Origin: Campylobacter jejuni
GTDB lineage: Bacteria > Campylobacterota > Campylobacteria > Campylobacterales > Campylobacteraceae
Length of the DNA stretch: 64,000 nucleotides
Assembly: GCA_014305285.1 (NCBI GenBank)
Contig: JACRSG010000009.1
Location: 19,089 to 83,088, forward strand
Direction of reading: 5' to 3'
Part shown: positions 28,428 through 39,164 of the stretch, piece by piece
How positions within the stretch are numbered: the stretch's first letter is position 1
How the letters are laid out: each line of letters starts with the position of its first letter
Position numbers and translations under genes: made by a program
The notes under the pieces: model-generated
The model's input: only the letters and a program-made list of their open reading frames with translations
Told to the model about the DNA's origin: nothing
The model's database searches: none

Positions 28428-28976
28428 ATGCTTATCAAATTTAAAAATCACAGTCCAAAGTTAGGTGAAAATGTTTTTGTTGCAGAGGGTGCTAAAATCA
28501 TAGGAGAAATAGAAATAGGAGATGAAAGCAGCATTTGGTTTAATTGTGTTTTAAGAGCTGATGTTAATTTTATTAAAATTGGTAAAAGAACCAATATTCA
28601 AGATCTTAGCACGGTGCATGTTTGGCACAGGGAATTTGATGAAAAAGGAAATTTAAAAGATGCTGGTTTTCCTACGATAATAGGAGATGATGTAACTATA
28701 GGGCATAATTGCGTTATCCATGCTTGCGTGATAAAAAATCGTGTTTTAATCGGAATGAATGCTGTTATCATGGATAACGCTTTGATAGAAGAAGATAGCA
28801 TAGTGGGTGCTGGAAGTGTTGTAACAAAGGGTAAAAAATTTCCGCCACGCTCTTTGATACTTGGAAATCCTGCAAAATTTGTGCGTGAATTAAACGATGA
28901 AGAAGTGATGTTTCTAAAACAATCTGCTTTAAATTATGTGGATTTTAAAAACGAGTTTTTAAAAGATTTTCAGTGA
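28428..28976 (+). CDS. Gamma-carbonic-anhydrase-like hexapeptide-repeat protein
   Basis: A 182-residue left-handed beta-helix protein of the YrdA/PaaY/CaiE group. Hexapeptide repeats cover residues 15-150. The three metal-binding histidines are in TVHVWHR (near 64), TIGHNCVIHAC (near 88-93). TAIGMGA-type turns such as VLIGMNAVIMDNALI follow. Members bind zinc or iron; some hydrate CO2 and many have unknown activity. Its 3' end overlaps the convergent pncB gene by 32 nt. Confidence 0.85.
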   Translation: MLIKFKNHSPKLGENVFVAEGAKIIGEIEIGDESSIWFNCVLRADVNFIKIGKRTNIQDLSTVHVWHREFDEKGNLKDAGFPTIIGDDVTIGHNCVIHACVIKNRVLIGMNAVIMDNALIEEDSIVGAGSVVTKGKKFPPRSLILGNPAKFVRELNDEEVMFLKQSALNYVDFKNEFLKDFQ

Positions 28977-30318
28977 TATTTTGAAGTTTAGGTGAGAGTT
29001 TTACTTCAAATTTCACAAAACGATCAAGATCTAAAAAACTCTCATCGAGTTTTGAAATTTGCTCTTTTGTATAATCTTGAATAGTATTTAAAGATGGCTT
29101 TTTAAGAAGTCTTTTTTCTTTATAGATTAATTCTAAAAGCTCTTTGCGTTCCAAATTTTCATCTTGATTTGGCTGTTCGTCAAAAACATAAAGTTCATCA
29201 AAAAGGATTTTTTTTGTGTTTTTATCATAAACCCTAAAAAGCTTTTTAAAATGAGGTAGGGTTGATTTTTCATTATTTTCGCTGATTTTGATTTTAGGTT
29301 TTATGCCTTGATCTTCTAAGGCTGCAAGTTTATAAACACAACTAAAAATAGGATCACTTGAAGCAGTAATTAATCTTTCGCCTACACCAAAGATATCAAT
29401 AGGTGCGTTTTGTTCTTTGAGTTTTTTAATACTCCATTCATCAAGGGCATTAGAAACTATGATTTTACATTTTTGAAGTCCTGCTTGATCAAGTTCTTGT
29501 CTGATTTTCAAGCTCAATTCAAGTAAATTTCCAGAATCTATTCTCACGCCACCTTCTTGAATATCAAACTCTTTAAAAACTTTAATCGCATTTTTAAGTC
29601 CGCTATTTAAACAATCATAAGTATCGATCAAAAAAACAGGATTTTTTGGATAGATTTTTACATAAGCTTTAAAAGCTTCAAGTTCATTTTCAAACATTTG
29701 CACCCAAGAATGTGCCATAGTTCCATTGATAGGAATATTATAAATTTTTCCTGCTAAAGTACAAGCACTTCCTATACAACCTCCTATAAAAGCTGCTCTT
29801 GCTCCTTTTAAGGCTGCTTCACTTCCTTGTGCTCTACGTGAACCAAATTCTAAAATTTTACTGTCTTTGGCTGCACGCACAATACGATTAGTTTTAGTGG
29901 CAATAAGGCTTTGGTGGTTTAAGCTTAAAAGTAAAAAAGTTTCTAAAAGCTGTGCTTCTATAGTTGTAGCTTTAATACAGAGTAAAGGTTCATTTGGAAA
30001 AATCACTTCTCCTTCACGCATAGCATAAATTTCACCCTTAAATTTAAAGCTAGTTAAAAAATCTAAAAAATCTGCATCAAAAATATCTTGTTTTCTTAAA
30101 AATTCTATATCTTTTGTATCAAAACTCAAATTTTCAACAAAGTCTAAAATATCTTCAAGACCTGCAAAAATAGCAAAAGAACCCGAATCTGGAATTTTTC
30201 TAAAAAATATATCAAAATAACAAATTTGATCTTTTTTGTTGTTTTTGAAATAGCCTTGAGACATTGTAAATTCATAAAAATCACAAAGCAAGGCTAAAGA
30301 AGTTTTAGAAGTCATCAA
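28945..30318 (-). CDS. pncB: Nicotinate phosphoribosyltransferase
   Basis: The 457-residue enzyme joins nicotinate to PRPP in NAD salvage. It begins ALLCDFYEFTMSQGYFKN, typical of the bacterial NAPRT group. It carries EFGSRRAQGSEAALKGARAA near 157, INGTMAHSWVQMFENE near 195 and VRIDSGNLLELS near 255. Its ATG overlaps the nrdB end by 14 nt, so nrdB and pncB are translationally coupled. Confidence 0.92.
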   Translation of the reverse strand: MMTSKTSLALLCDFYEFTMSQGYFKNNKKDQICYFDIFFRKIPDSGSFAIFAGLEDILDFVENLSFDTKDIEFLRKQDIFDADFLDFLTSFKFKGEIYAMREGEVIFPNEPLLCIKATTIEAQLLETFLLLSLNHQSLIATKTNRIVRAAKDSKILEFGSRRAQGSEAALKGARAAFIGGCIGSACTLAGKIYNIPINGTMAHSWVQMFENELEAFKAYVKIYPKNPVFLIDTYDCLNSGLKNAIKVFKEFDIQEGGVRIDSGNLLELSLKIRQELDQAGLQKCKIIVSNALDEWSIKKLKEQNAPIDIFGVGERLITASSDPIFSCVYKLAALEDQGIKPKIKISENNEKSTLPHFKKLFRVYDKNTKKILFDELYVFDEQPNQDENLERKELLELIYKEKRLLKKPSLNTIQDYTKEQISKLDESFLDLDRFVKFEVKLSPKLQNITENLLKTRF

Positions 30319-31327
30319 AGCTTATGCTACCCTTAGAATAATTCGTTACTTTACTTTCAAAGAAATTGCTTTTTTGATCGTTAAATTTTGAAAAATCATC
30401 CACCCATTTAATAGGATGTTTTGCATTGTATAATTTATCTAAATTGATCACACTTAATCTTTGATCTACAAGATAATGGATATATTCTTCTATGATATCA
30501 TCAGTAAAGCCCATGATTTGATTTTGAGTGATGTATTTACCCCATTTGATCTCAAGATCTCCAGCTTTTTTAAACATATCATAAATTTTATTGATATTTT
30601 CATCATGGAATAAATCAGGTCTTTCTTTACGTACTGAATTGATCATATTTTGAAATAATAAAAGATGTGTGATTTCATCTCTTTGAATAAAACGGATCAT
30701 TTGTGCTGAACCTAGCATTTTTCCCGCACGTGCAAGTGCATAAATAGCGGTAAAACCACTGTAGAAATATACTCCTTCTAAAATTTGATTTGCCACCATA
30801 GCTAAAAGAAGTTTATTATCATCTACATCTCCTGCTAATTCTTCATAAATACTTGAAATAAAATCATTTTTTTCACGCAAAGTTTCATCATGCTTTTCCA
30901 TTTCATAAATCAAATCAGTATTATCACAAATCGCTTCTACCATGACAGCGTAAGATTTTGAATGATTTGCCTCTTCATAAGCTTGACGTGCTAAAACCGC
31001 ATTGATTTCAGGAGCTGTGATGTAAGGGTTGATATTGTCTGCTAAATTATTGGTTTGAAAGCTATCCATAGAAATAAGCTGACTCCAAACCAAATCGTAC
31101 ATTCTTTTTTCACCCGCAGTTAAATTACAGCGATAATCTAGCGCATCTTTAGTTGTATCAACTTCTTTTGGAAACCAAGTATTTGCCTCCATTAAGTCCC
31201 AAAGTTTCAAAGCCCAAGTATATTTTGCTTTAGTAAAATTTAAAATTCCATGTGGATTGCCATTAAAAACTTTACGGTTTCCTAGGGTTTCGTTTGAGCT
31301 TGGATTGTAAATTTTTTTTCTTTGCAT
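30305..31327 (-). CDS. nrdB: Ribonucleoside-diphosphate reductase beta subunit (class Ia)
   Basis: The 340-residue small subunit houses the di-iron tyrosyl radical. The ligand and radical cluster EEANHSKSY (near 120) corresponds to E.coli Glu115, His118 and Tyr122, and RDEITHLLLF (near 218) supplies the second Glu and His. The C-terminal tail ending SISFDDF is the peptide that docks to the large subunit. The large subunit gene is not in this window. RBS AAAGG precedes the ATG. Confidence 0.95.
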   Translation of the reverse strand: MQRKKIYNPSSNETLGNRKVFNGNPHGILNFTKAKYTWALKLWDLMEANTWFPKEVDTTKDALDYRCNLTAGEKRMYDLVWSQLISMDSFQTNNLADNINPYITAPEINAVLARQAYEEANHSKSYAVMVEAICDNTDLIYEMEKHDETLREKNDFISSIYEELAGDVDDNKLLLAMVANQILEGVYFYSGFTAIYALARAGKMLGSAQMIRFIQRDEITHLLLFQNMINSVRKERPDLFHDENINKIYDMFKKAGDLEIKWGKYITQNQIMGFTDDIIEEYIHYLVDQRLSVINLDKLYNAKHPIKWVDDFSKFNDQKSNFFESKVTNYSKGSISFDDF

Positions 31328-31340
31328 TTTTAACCTTTCT

Positions 31341-31751
31341 TTATGCTTTGGTAGCTATACAACTTTGAGTTAAAATATCGTGTAAGTTTAAACGATCTTT
31401 TCTTAAAAAACTGACAAATAAACCAAAGAGTAAGCCAAAACTTATAATAAATATCACATATCTTAGTAAAATTCTAAGAAAACTTAGTTTCTTTCCCGTT
31501 TTTATATCAATAAGATATAAATCATATGCTTTAAGACCCGGGCTTTGCGCCTTTTTTGTTAAAAAAATAGCTTGAATCAAACCAAATAAAAAAGTACATA
31601 AAGTTGTAATAAAATGGTTGTTTAAAAAAGCTTCTTTAGAGCCTAATAGAAAATAAAATAAATACAAAATAGGAACATAAATAAGAAAAATATCTATAAG
31701 CAAAGCTCTAAATCTTACCCATCTAGAGCTAATTTTTGCTTTAGTTTTCAT
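31341..31751 (-). CDS. RDD family membrane protein
   Basis: A 136-residue protein with three hydrophobic segments. The family signature is at the start: RWVRFRALLIDIFLIY contains the conserved Arg and Asp in the first membrane segment. KAQSPGLKAYDLYLIDIKTGKK between segments two and three is also typical. RDD proteins are small inner-membrane proteins, some implicated in ion exchange; the role here is unknown. It is packed between pyrE (1-nt spacing) and nrdB. Confidence 0.8.
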   Translation of the reverse strand: MKTKAKISSRWVRFRALLIDIFLIYVPILYLFYFLLGSKEAFLNNHFITTLCTFLFGLIQAIFLTKKAQSPGLKAYDLYLIDIKTGKKLSFLRILLRYVIFIISFGLLFGLFVSFLRKDRLNLHDILTQSCIATKA

Positions 31752-32363
31752 TTAATTTCCACGACTTCCTGGTTTTATAGCTTTACTCCCTTTTTTACAA
31801 AGTGAGCAATTTGTTTCATCATAAATTTCAAATTCAAAATTTCCCAAAGTAAAGAGTGGTAAATTTTCAGGTAATTTCGCATTATTTTTTCTAGGAGATT
31901 TTAAATTTTGTACCGCACAAAAACCGCGATTTGCCAATGCTGCAAAACCTACAACAATGCCACCTAAGCTTTCAATGATTTTTGCACTTTCTAGAGCACT
32001 ACCACCTGTAGTAATGATATCTTCACAAATTATAAATTTTTCATCTTTTTTCACTTCAAAACCGCGTCTTAAAGTCATTTCTTTATTTACTCTTTCGGTG
32101 AAGATAAAACGTTTATTGCAAGCTCTTGCAAGCTCATAACCTGCTAAAATTCCACCTAAAGCAGGAGAACAAATGCTATCAAATTCTATCTTATAGCTTG
32201 CAATAATCTTTGCAAGTTCATCACAAAGTTTCGTTGCTAATTTTGGTTCCTCTAAAACTTTTGCACTTTGAAGATAAAACTGCGAATGTTTACCTGAACT
32301 TAGTAAAAAATGCCCTTCTAAATAAGCACCACAATCTTTATAAATTTGCTCTAAATTCATCAT
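31752..32363 (-). CDS. pyrE: Orotate phosphoribosyltransferase
   Basis: The 203-residue enzyme makes OMP in pyrimidine synthesis. It carries [21 protein letters not shown] near 17, the [19 protein letters not shown] segment, and the PRPP-binding loop [17 protein letters not shown] near 110. The form resembles the Thermus/epsilonproteobacterial type. [17 protein letters not shown] tail holds a cysteine pair. It overlaps frr by 1 nt. Confidence 0.94.
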   Translation of the reverse strand: MMNLEQIYKDCGAYLEGHFLLSSGKHSQFYLQSAKVLEEPKLATKLCDELAKIIASYKIEFDSICSPALGGILAGYELARACNKRFIFTERVNKEMTLRRGFEVKKDEKFIICEDIITTGGSALESAKIIESLGGIVVGFAALANRGFCAVQNLKSPRKNNAKLPENLPLFTLGNFEFEIYDETNCSLCKKGSKAIKPGSRGN

Positions 32364-32920
32364 TAAACCTTTAAAAGTTCACTTTCTTTGCTTTTTACAC
32401 TTTCATCAATTTTTGTTGTGTAGGCGTCAGTAAGTTTTTGTACTTCATCATAAGCTTTTTTTGCCTCATCTTCACTTATTGCCTTATCTTTTTCTAGTTT
32501 TTTAACTGCATCATTAGCATCTTTGCGTATATTTCTTATAGAAACTTTTGCCTTTTCGCCCATAGCTTTAGCTTGTTTTACGTTTTCTTCTCTTTGTTCT
32601 CTAGTCATTGGAGGAAAAAATAATTTTACACTTTCGCCATCATTGTTTGGATTTACACCGATATTTGCAGCAGCAATTGCACTTTCTATAGTTTTTAACA
32701 AAGGTTTTTCCCATGGGGTGATACTAATAGTTGAAGCATCACTTGCTAAAACAGTTGCAACTTGATTTAAAGGAGTTTGAGTTCCATAATAATCCACTGT
32801 AATATGATCTAAAATATGAGTATTAACTTTTCCAGTTCTTAAGGTTGTAAAGTCTTTTTTTAAGGCTTCTAAAGATTTTTCATTTTGGGTTTTTTGTTTG
32901 TTAAAAATTTCATTTAGCAT
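32363..32920 (-). CDS. frr: Ribosome recycling factor
   Basis: A 185-residue factor of canonical length, which splits post-termination ribosomes with EF-G. It shows [20 protein letters not shown] near 28 and the conserved [17 protein letters not shown] near 105, with the usual long three-helix bundle. It lies between secG (15 nt upstream) and pyrE, likely in one transcript. Confidence 0.96.
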   Translation of the reverse strand: MLNEIFNKQKTQNEKSLEALKKDFTTLRTGKVNTHILDHITVDYYGTQTPLNQVATVLASDASTISITPWEKPLLKTIESAIAAANIGVNPNNDGESVKLFFPPMTREQREENVKQAKAMGEKAKVSIRNIRKDANDAVKKLEKDKAISEDEAKKAYDEVQKLTDAYTTKIDESVKSKESELLKV

Positions 32921-32935
32921 TATCGTTTCCTTTAA

Positions 32936-33304
32936 TTATTTACTTGAATTAACATCGCTTGGAAGTTGCGGTACACTTGGAGCGATAGAATTTGTGTTTG
33001 GAGTAGTAGGCACAATAGGAGCACTTGGAACAGTAGTGTTGTTTTCTACTTTAATTTTCTCTGCTAGAGAGTTCTTGCTAGCTTTGTTGTATAAATAACC
33101 AAGACCAATAGTATTTGCAATAAGCAAAATTCCCATAACAAAGGTGAATTTTGCCAAAAATCCAGCCGGTCCTTTGGCACCAAATAAACTTTCATTGCTT
33201 CCACTATAAGCCCCAAGTCCTATACTTGAACTTTTTTGAAGTAAAACTGCTATACAAATAACTACAACGATGATAAATTGTAAAATGATTAAAAGAGCGA
33301 TCAT
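32936..33304 (-). CDS. secG: Preprotein translocase subunit SecG
   Basis: A 122-residue inner-membrane protein with two membrane segments (residues 3-20 and about 50-70). The linking loop SSSIGLGAYSGSNESLFGAKGPAGFLAK is the SecG hallmark. An Asn/Pro/Thr-rich tail of about 40 residues extends beyond the core, as is common in Campylobacter. It assists SecYE in protein export and heads a run of translation and nucleotide genes. Confidence 0.9.
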   Translation of the reverse strand: MIALLIILQFIIVVVICIAVLLQKSSSIGLGAYSGSNESLFGAKGPAGFLAKFTFVMGILLIANTIGLGYLYNKASKNSLAEKIKVENNTTVPSAPIVPTTPNTNSIAPSVPQLPSDVNSSK

Positions 33305-33374
33305 TGAAAATTCCTAAAAGTTAATTTTTAAATGATGATTTTAGCTAAATAAAACTTGAAAAGTTTTGAAATTC

Positions 33375-33412
33375 GATAAGTTTTTGTGAGAAAAATCCCA
33401 CAAAAACTTATC
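33375..33412 (-). terminator. Hairpin at the end of the BAX-inhibitor-like gene
   Basis: A perfect 14-bp inverted repeat (GATAAGTTTTTGTG) with a 10-nt loop overlaps the stop codon of the upstream minus-strand gene. It isolates that gene from secG. Confidence 0.55.
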
Positions 33413-34103
33413 TGCTATTGAAGCTTCTTAAGATATTAAGTAAAGATACGAAAAGATTAACAAAATCAAGATAAAGTGCTACTGCACCTTCGATTGGAGT
33501 TTGATAATTTCCGCGGATAATATTTTGCGTATCATAAAGAATGTAAAACGAAAATAATATTGCAGCTACTACTGAAATAGCTAGATTAACTATACCGCTT
33601 TGAAAGAAAAGGTTAAGTAAAGATGCTGCTACAATAACGATCAATACTATAAATAAAGCTTTACCCATAACAGTAAAATCTTTTTTTGTATTCATAGCAA
33701 ATACACTAAGTCCTGCAAAAGCAACCGTTGTTAAAGCAAATGCTTGAGCGATGATAATTCCTCCAGCTGGTAAAGCTAAAACTGAGATAAGCAAAGGTGT
33801 AAGTGTTAAACCTGAACAGAAAGTAAAACCAAAAAGTAAAACAAGATTTAATGGAGCTTCTCTTTTTTTCCATTGCAAAGCAAATAAAAGTCCGATTTCA
33901 ACAGCAAAAAGGATCCAAAAAGTTACTTGTGATTGTATAAAAAATGATGCTAAAGCAAAAATTCCTACATATGCACCTACTGTTGCAGCTAATAATGAAG
34001 CAGCAAAAAGTTGATAAGTTTGTTTAATAAAAATACTTAATTCGCTTGAGCGTGTATTTTCAAATTCTTTTGATCTTGAGTAGTCTCTATCATAAAGACT
34101 CAT
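33408..34103 (-). CDS. BAX inhibitor-1 / YccA family membrane protein
   Basis: A 231-residue protein with seven hydrophobic segments, of the TMBIM/YccA family. The cytoplasmic N-terminus is followed by FIKQTYQLFAASLLAATVGAYVG. The C-terminal pair FSFYILYDTQNIIRG and GAVALYLDFVNLFVSLLNILRSF contains the acidic residues of the family's pH-sensitive site. E.coli YccA modulates FtsH and some relatives leak calcium; the role here is unproven. It stands alone, bounded by a hairpin. Confidence 0.88.
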   Translation of the reverse strand: MSLYDRDYSRSKEFENTRSSELSIFIKQTYQLFAASLLAATVGAYVGIFALASFFIQSQVTFWILFAVEIGLLFALQWKKREAPLNLVLLFGFTFCSGLTLTPLLISVLALPAGGIIIAQAFALTTVAFAGLSVFAMNTKKDFTVMGKALFIVLIVIVAASLLNLFFQSGIVNLAISVVAAILFSFYILYDTQNIIRGNYQTPIEGAVALYLDFVNLFVSLLNILRSFNSR

Positions 34104-34229
34104 AACATTCTCCTTGCAAAATTGTTAGATTTTTTAAAATCTTGAGCGAAATCTAACATATTTGACTAAATAAAAAGTTAATTTATATAATATCTTAATG
34201 CTTAAATGAAATCTTTGCTGAAATTTTGT

Positions 34230-34235
34230 TATAAT
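34230..34235 (+). promoter_or_regulatory. -10 box (TATAAT) for the carbonic anhydrase gene
   Basis: TTTTGTTATAATTTCAAG, with a T-rich stretch upstream, lies about 28 nt before the ATG at 34264. Confidence 0.5.
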
Positions 34236-34263
34236 TTCAAGATTTTAGTTTCAGGTTGGTTTT

Positions 34264-34899
34264 ATGGAAAATCTTATTAGCGGTGCGATTAAATTTATGC
34301 AAGAAGGCTTTAAGGATCATGAAGAACTTTTTGAAAGTCTAAAAAATAAGCAAAATCCCCATACTCTTTTTATAGGTTGTTCTGATTCTAGAGTAATTCC
34401 AAATTTGATCACTAATACGGGTCCAGGTGAGCTTTTTGTAATACGAAATATTGCAAATATAGTTCCACCTTATCGCGTTGGAGAAGATTATTTGGCAACA
34501 ACCTCAGCAATAGAGTATGCTTTAAATTCATTGCATATTAAAAATATCGTCGTTTGCGGTCATAGTAATTGTGGAGGTTGTAATACTCTTTATTACTCTG
34601 ATGAAGAGTTAAATAAAATTCCTAATGTAAAAAAATGGCTTACTATATTAGATCCGATAAAAAAAGATGTGATGATTTTTGCAAGAGATGATTTGGCTAT
34701 GCGTTCATGGTTAACAGAAAAATTAAATTTAGTAAATTCTTTACAAAATATACTTACTTATCCAGGCGTGCAAGAAGCTTTAGATGAAGGAAAAATAGAA
34801 GTACATGCTTGGTATTATATTATAGAGACAGGTGAAATTTATGAGTATGATTTTAAAGCAAAAATTTTCACCTTAATACAAGATAGGAAAATTCAATGA
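34264..34899 (+). CDS. canB: Beta-class carbonic anhydrase
   Basis: A 211-residue zinc enzyme that interconverts CO2 and bicarbonate. The ligands are in FIGCSDSRVIPN (Cys 38 and the Asp-Arg dyad) and CGHSNCGGCNTL (His and Cys near 100). Campylobacter is capnophilic and needs bicarbonate for carboxylations. Its stop overlaps the mscS ATG by 4 nt (ATGA), so the channel gene is co-translated. Confidence 0.94.
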   Translation: MENLISGAIKFMQEGFKDHEELFESLKNKQNPHTLFIGCSDSRVIPNLITNTGPGELFVIRNIANIVPPYRVGEDYLATTSAIEYALNSLHIKNIVVCGHSNCGGCNTLYYSDEELNKIPNVKKWLTILDPIKKDVMIFARDDLAMRSWLTEKLNLVNSLQNILTYPGVQEALDEGKIEVHAWYYIIETGEIYEYDFKAKIFTLIQDRKIQ

Positions 34900-36785
34900 A
34901 AAAAATTATTTTTAGTTTATGTTTTTTTATTTTATACCTTGGAGCACAAGAATTTCAATTTATTGATGCAAATATTAGTAAAGAGGATGAAGGAATTTAT
35001 GCTTTAGTTGAAAAATATGTTGATCTTAACAATCAAATTAGAGAATTTAAGAAAAACAATGATGAAAATTCAAGTACTTTTAATGGTATTTTAAGTGAAT
35101 TTAAAAAAGATAAAAAGACTATTTTAACAAAAATACCCGATATGATAGTAGGACAAAAAATTAATGAAGAGGCTGTGGCTAGATTTTTAAAAACAAAAGA
35201 AAAATTGCTAGATATTCAAAAAAAGAATATTAATAAGCCTTATGTTTATACAGATGCCACTCTTAATCTGATTTATTTTAATATTGTGGAAAGTTTTTAT
35301 TCTTCTTTATTTGAAGTGGAAAAACTTTTTAAAAATACAGCAAGTAGTGAAGATTTGATTGCTACTGTTGATAAGGCAATGGAAAATTTACAAAATTCTT
35401 CCAATATCAATTTAGATAGTTTTAAAAGTAAAATTACAAATCCAGAAGAATTAGAAAAAATTACCCTAAAAGAAAGATATATCCGTAATGCTATAGATTC
35501 TTATTCTGAAATTCTTAAGTATTTACGCTCAAATGCAGATTTGCTTGAAAGTAATTATATTTTTTCATTGCTCGAGCTTCAAATTTGGATAGATCGTATA
35601 AATGAGACAATTGGAGTAAGTTTTATTAATGTCGGAAAAATAGTAATTTCTGCTTTGGTTTTAGTATTTTTTATATCTTTAAGACGTTTTTTTGCAAATA
35701 TAGTATATTTTTTCCTTGTTCAGCTTTTTTATAGAAATAAAAATGATGTAGATGGTATTAAAGTCATTTTTATTGAGAATATTAAAAAGCCTGTAGGCTT
35801 CTTGTTGATTGTCTATGCTATTTCTCTTTGTCTTAGTATAGCAACTTATCCTGCACCTTTGAGTGTAAATTTAAGTAATTTTTTTCATATAGTTTATGCA
35901 GTTTTGATTGCATGGCTTATTTTAAAAATGCTTGATGGTTATGGTGTGGTATTGATTTCTAAGCTTGCTCAAAAGAGTGAAAAAAAAGAAAAAGAAGTTG
36001 TGAATTTAATTATTAAAATTTTATATTTTATTATTATTATTATAGATCTATTATATATTCTTGCTCAGCTTGGTTTTAATATTTCAGCTATTATTGCATC
36101 TTTGGGAATTGGTGGTTTAGCTGTTGCTTTAGCGGCGAAAGATATTATTGCAAATTTCTTTGCTTCCATACTTTTACTTTTTGATAATAGCTTTAATCAA
36201 GGAGATTGGGTAGAGGTTTCAGGCATAGAAGGGACTGTGGTTGAAACAGGACTTAGAAGAACTACTATTAGAACTTTTGATAATTGTCTTGTATTTTTGT
36301 CAAATTCAACTATTATGGGAGCTAATATTAAAAATTGGAGTAAAAGACGCATGGGTCGTCATGTTAGAATGTATTTGGGCGTTGGTTATGATGCTACCCC
36401 TGAAAAATTAGAACAATGCGTAAAAGATCTAAGAGAATTTTTGCATACAAGTGATTTGGTAGCTCACGATGAGGATGGCGCATTAAAATATGGTGATCAT
36501 ACAACAAAATATCGTCAAAATCTTGTATCTATTAATGATTTAGAAGGCTATAAAAATGCTTGTTATGTGGCTTTAAGTGAATTTGCAGATAGTAGTATTA
36601 ACATAGAGCTTTATTTTTATACCAAAGAAATAGGTGGAAAAGATTTTAGAGAAGCTAGACAAAGCTTAATGCTTGAGTTTATGCGTATAATTGAAAAAAA
36701 TGGCTTAACCTTTGCTTTCCCAAGTCGTAGTATTTATATAGAAAATTTACCACCCCTTGATTTGCAAGCAAAAGCTAAAAAATAG
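34896..36785 (+). CDS. Large MscS-family mechanosensitive channel
   Basis: A 629-residue protein with a signal peptide (about residues 1-18) and a periplasmic helical N-terminal domain up to about 240. Several membrane segments follow, then the MscS core: GLAVALAAKDIIANFFASILLLFDN (pore helix TM3 and its turn, near 410) and the cytoplasmic beta domain QGDWVEVSGIEGTVVETGLRRTTIRTFD. The enlarged N-terminus resembles MscK/YbdG-type relatives. It likely opens on hypo-osmotic shock. It ends inside a bidirectional terminator shared with nifU. Confidence 0.9.
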   Translation: MKKIIFSLCFFILYLGAQEFQFIDANISKEDEGIYALVEKYVDLNNQIREFKKNNDENSSTFNGILSEFKKDKKTILTKIPDMIVGQKINEEAVARFLKTKEKLLDIQKKNINKPYVYTDATLNLIYFNIVESFYSSLFEVEKLFKNTASSEDLIATVDKAMENLQNSSNINLDSFKSKITNPEELEKITLKERYIRNAIDSYSEILKYLRSNADLLESNYIFSLLELQIWIDRINETIGVSFINVGKIVISALVLVFFISLRRFFANIVYFFLVQLFYRNKNDVDGIKVIFIENIKKPVGFLLIVYAISLCLSIATYPAPLSVNLSNFFHIVYAVLIAWLILKMLDGYGVVLISKLAQKSEKKEKEVVNLIIKILYFIIIIIDLLYILAQLGFNISAIIASLGIGGLAVALAAKDIIANFFASILLLFDNSFNQGDWVEVSGIEGTVVETGLRRTTIRTFDNCLVFLSNSTIMGANIKNWSKRRMGRHVRMYLGVGYDATPEKLEQCVKDLREFLHTSDLVAHDEDGALKYGDHTTKYRQNLVSINDLEGYKNACYVALSEFADSSINIELYFYTKEIGGKDFREARQSLMLEFMRIIEKNGLTFAFPSRSIYIENLPPLDLQAKAKK

Positions 36786-36809
36786 CAAGATTTTATCTTG
36801 CTATTTTTT
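36781..36809. terminator. Bidirectional terminator between mscS-type gene and nifU
   Basis: An 11-bp perfect stem (AATAGCAAGAT with ATCTTGCTATT), a TTT loop and a T-run of six. The A-run on the other side makes it work for the convergent nifU as well. The left arm includes the stop codon of the channel gene. Confidence 0.8.
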
Positions 36810-37779
36810 AAACCGGCATAACACGTATATTTGGACTTAATTCTTCTTGTAAAATAGTTTCAATAGCATAAAGTGTTGCACCACTTCCACTAGAACAACC
36901 GCTACAAGCACCAAGATAACGAATATAAACATCAATTGCCGCACCTTCAGCTTTTTGTATATCAATCACTTCTAAATCCCCACCATCATTATGAAGCATA
37001 GGGCGAATTTCAGCATCTAAAACACTTTCAACCGCTTTGAGTTGTCCTACTACAGTCATTTCATCAAAAGCCACATCACTTTTCATTGTATTTTTGAGCT
37101 TTTCTCTATCTATTTCAGCTCTAGTTTCAGCTAAAATATCTACAAGGTAGTAATCTCTTTTTTCATGTCCGCCTGGTTTGATACAGGATTTACAAAAAGC
37201 ACCCGCTTTAGTGTATTGCGTGATTTCTTCTACACTATGTAAATCATTAAGTTTTATCACTTCTTTAATAGTTCCAAGACTTACTCTAGCACACTCACAA
37301 ACTATAATCTGATCTTCAAAATCTTCGGGGCTTATACCTTTATAATGTGCTGCTGCTTGTTTAATTACATCATAAGCCATAACTGAACAGTGCATTTTTT
37401 GAGGTGGAACAGCTGGAGTTTCTGGATTATCACGCATAGCAAATTCTACATCTAAATTTGTGATTTTTACTGCTTCATCTACAGTTTTTCCTATACAAAG
37501 ATCTACCATAGTATCGCTACTTGCTATAGCTGTACCACAACCAAAACTTTTAAATTTTGCATCGATAATTTTATCAGTTTTTTCATCTACAAGCCAAAAA
37601 AGTCTTACCGCATCGCCGCAACTTTCTGCGCCAAAATCAGCTACGATTAATTTTGCATTACGTGCTTTAGCATCCTCTTCACTGAATTCTCCCATATGTT
37701 GAGGGTTATTCATTCTGTCTTGAACTTTTTGTGAATACTCATCCCAGATGGAACCACCAATTAAACTATTTTTTCCCAT
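36808..37779 (-). CDS. nifU: Fe-S cluster scaffold NifU
   Basis: A 323-residue three-domain scaffold. The IscU-like N-domain has the cluster cysteines in FGAESCGD (near 53), FGCGTAIASS (near 80) and KMHCSVMAYD. The central Bfd-like [2Fe-2S] domain has CECARVSLGTI and FCKSCIKPGG. The C-terminal Nfu domain has the CSGCSSGSG motif near 295. In epsilonproteobacteria NifU/NifS is the general Fe-S assembly system, not one for nitrogen fixation. It lies 9 nt after nifS. Confidence 0.94.
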   Translation of the reverse strand: MGKNSLIGGSIWDEYSQKVQDRMNNPQHMGEFSEEDAKARNAKLIVADFGAESCGDAVRLFWLVDEKTDKIIDAKFKSFGCGTAIASSDTMVDLCIGKTVDEAVKITNLDVEFAMRDNPETPAVPPQKMHCSVMAYDVIKQAAAHYKGISPEDFEDQIIVCECARVSLGTIKEVIKLNDLHSVEEITQYTKAGAFCKSCIKPGGHEKRDYYLVDILAETRAEIDREKLKNTMKSDVAFDEMTVVGQLKAVESVLDAEIRPMLHNDGGDLEVIDIQKAEGAAIDVYIRYLGACSGCSSGSGATLYAIETILQEELSPNIRVMPV

Positions 37780-37788
37780 TTTTTATCC

Positions 37789-38985
<1,197 letters not shown>

Positions 38986-39164
38986 TTATCCTTAATTTTA
39001 ATTAGGATATTTTTTATCTTTATTTAAAAATGGATAATAACAAAAATTTATAAAAATTAGGTTAAAAGTTATAACAAAAATAAAATGCTAAAGTAAAATT
39101 TTAAAGTGAAATGTTTTGTGAATTTTATATAGCAAAAATGAGAAATATTATTTTTTAAATTTTC

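Noticed and set aside
36900..37779. nifU-nifS as a sign of nitrogen fixation
   Set aside because: No other nif gene is present. In epsilonproteobacteria NifU/NifS is the general Fe-S cluster assembly system.
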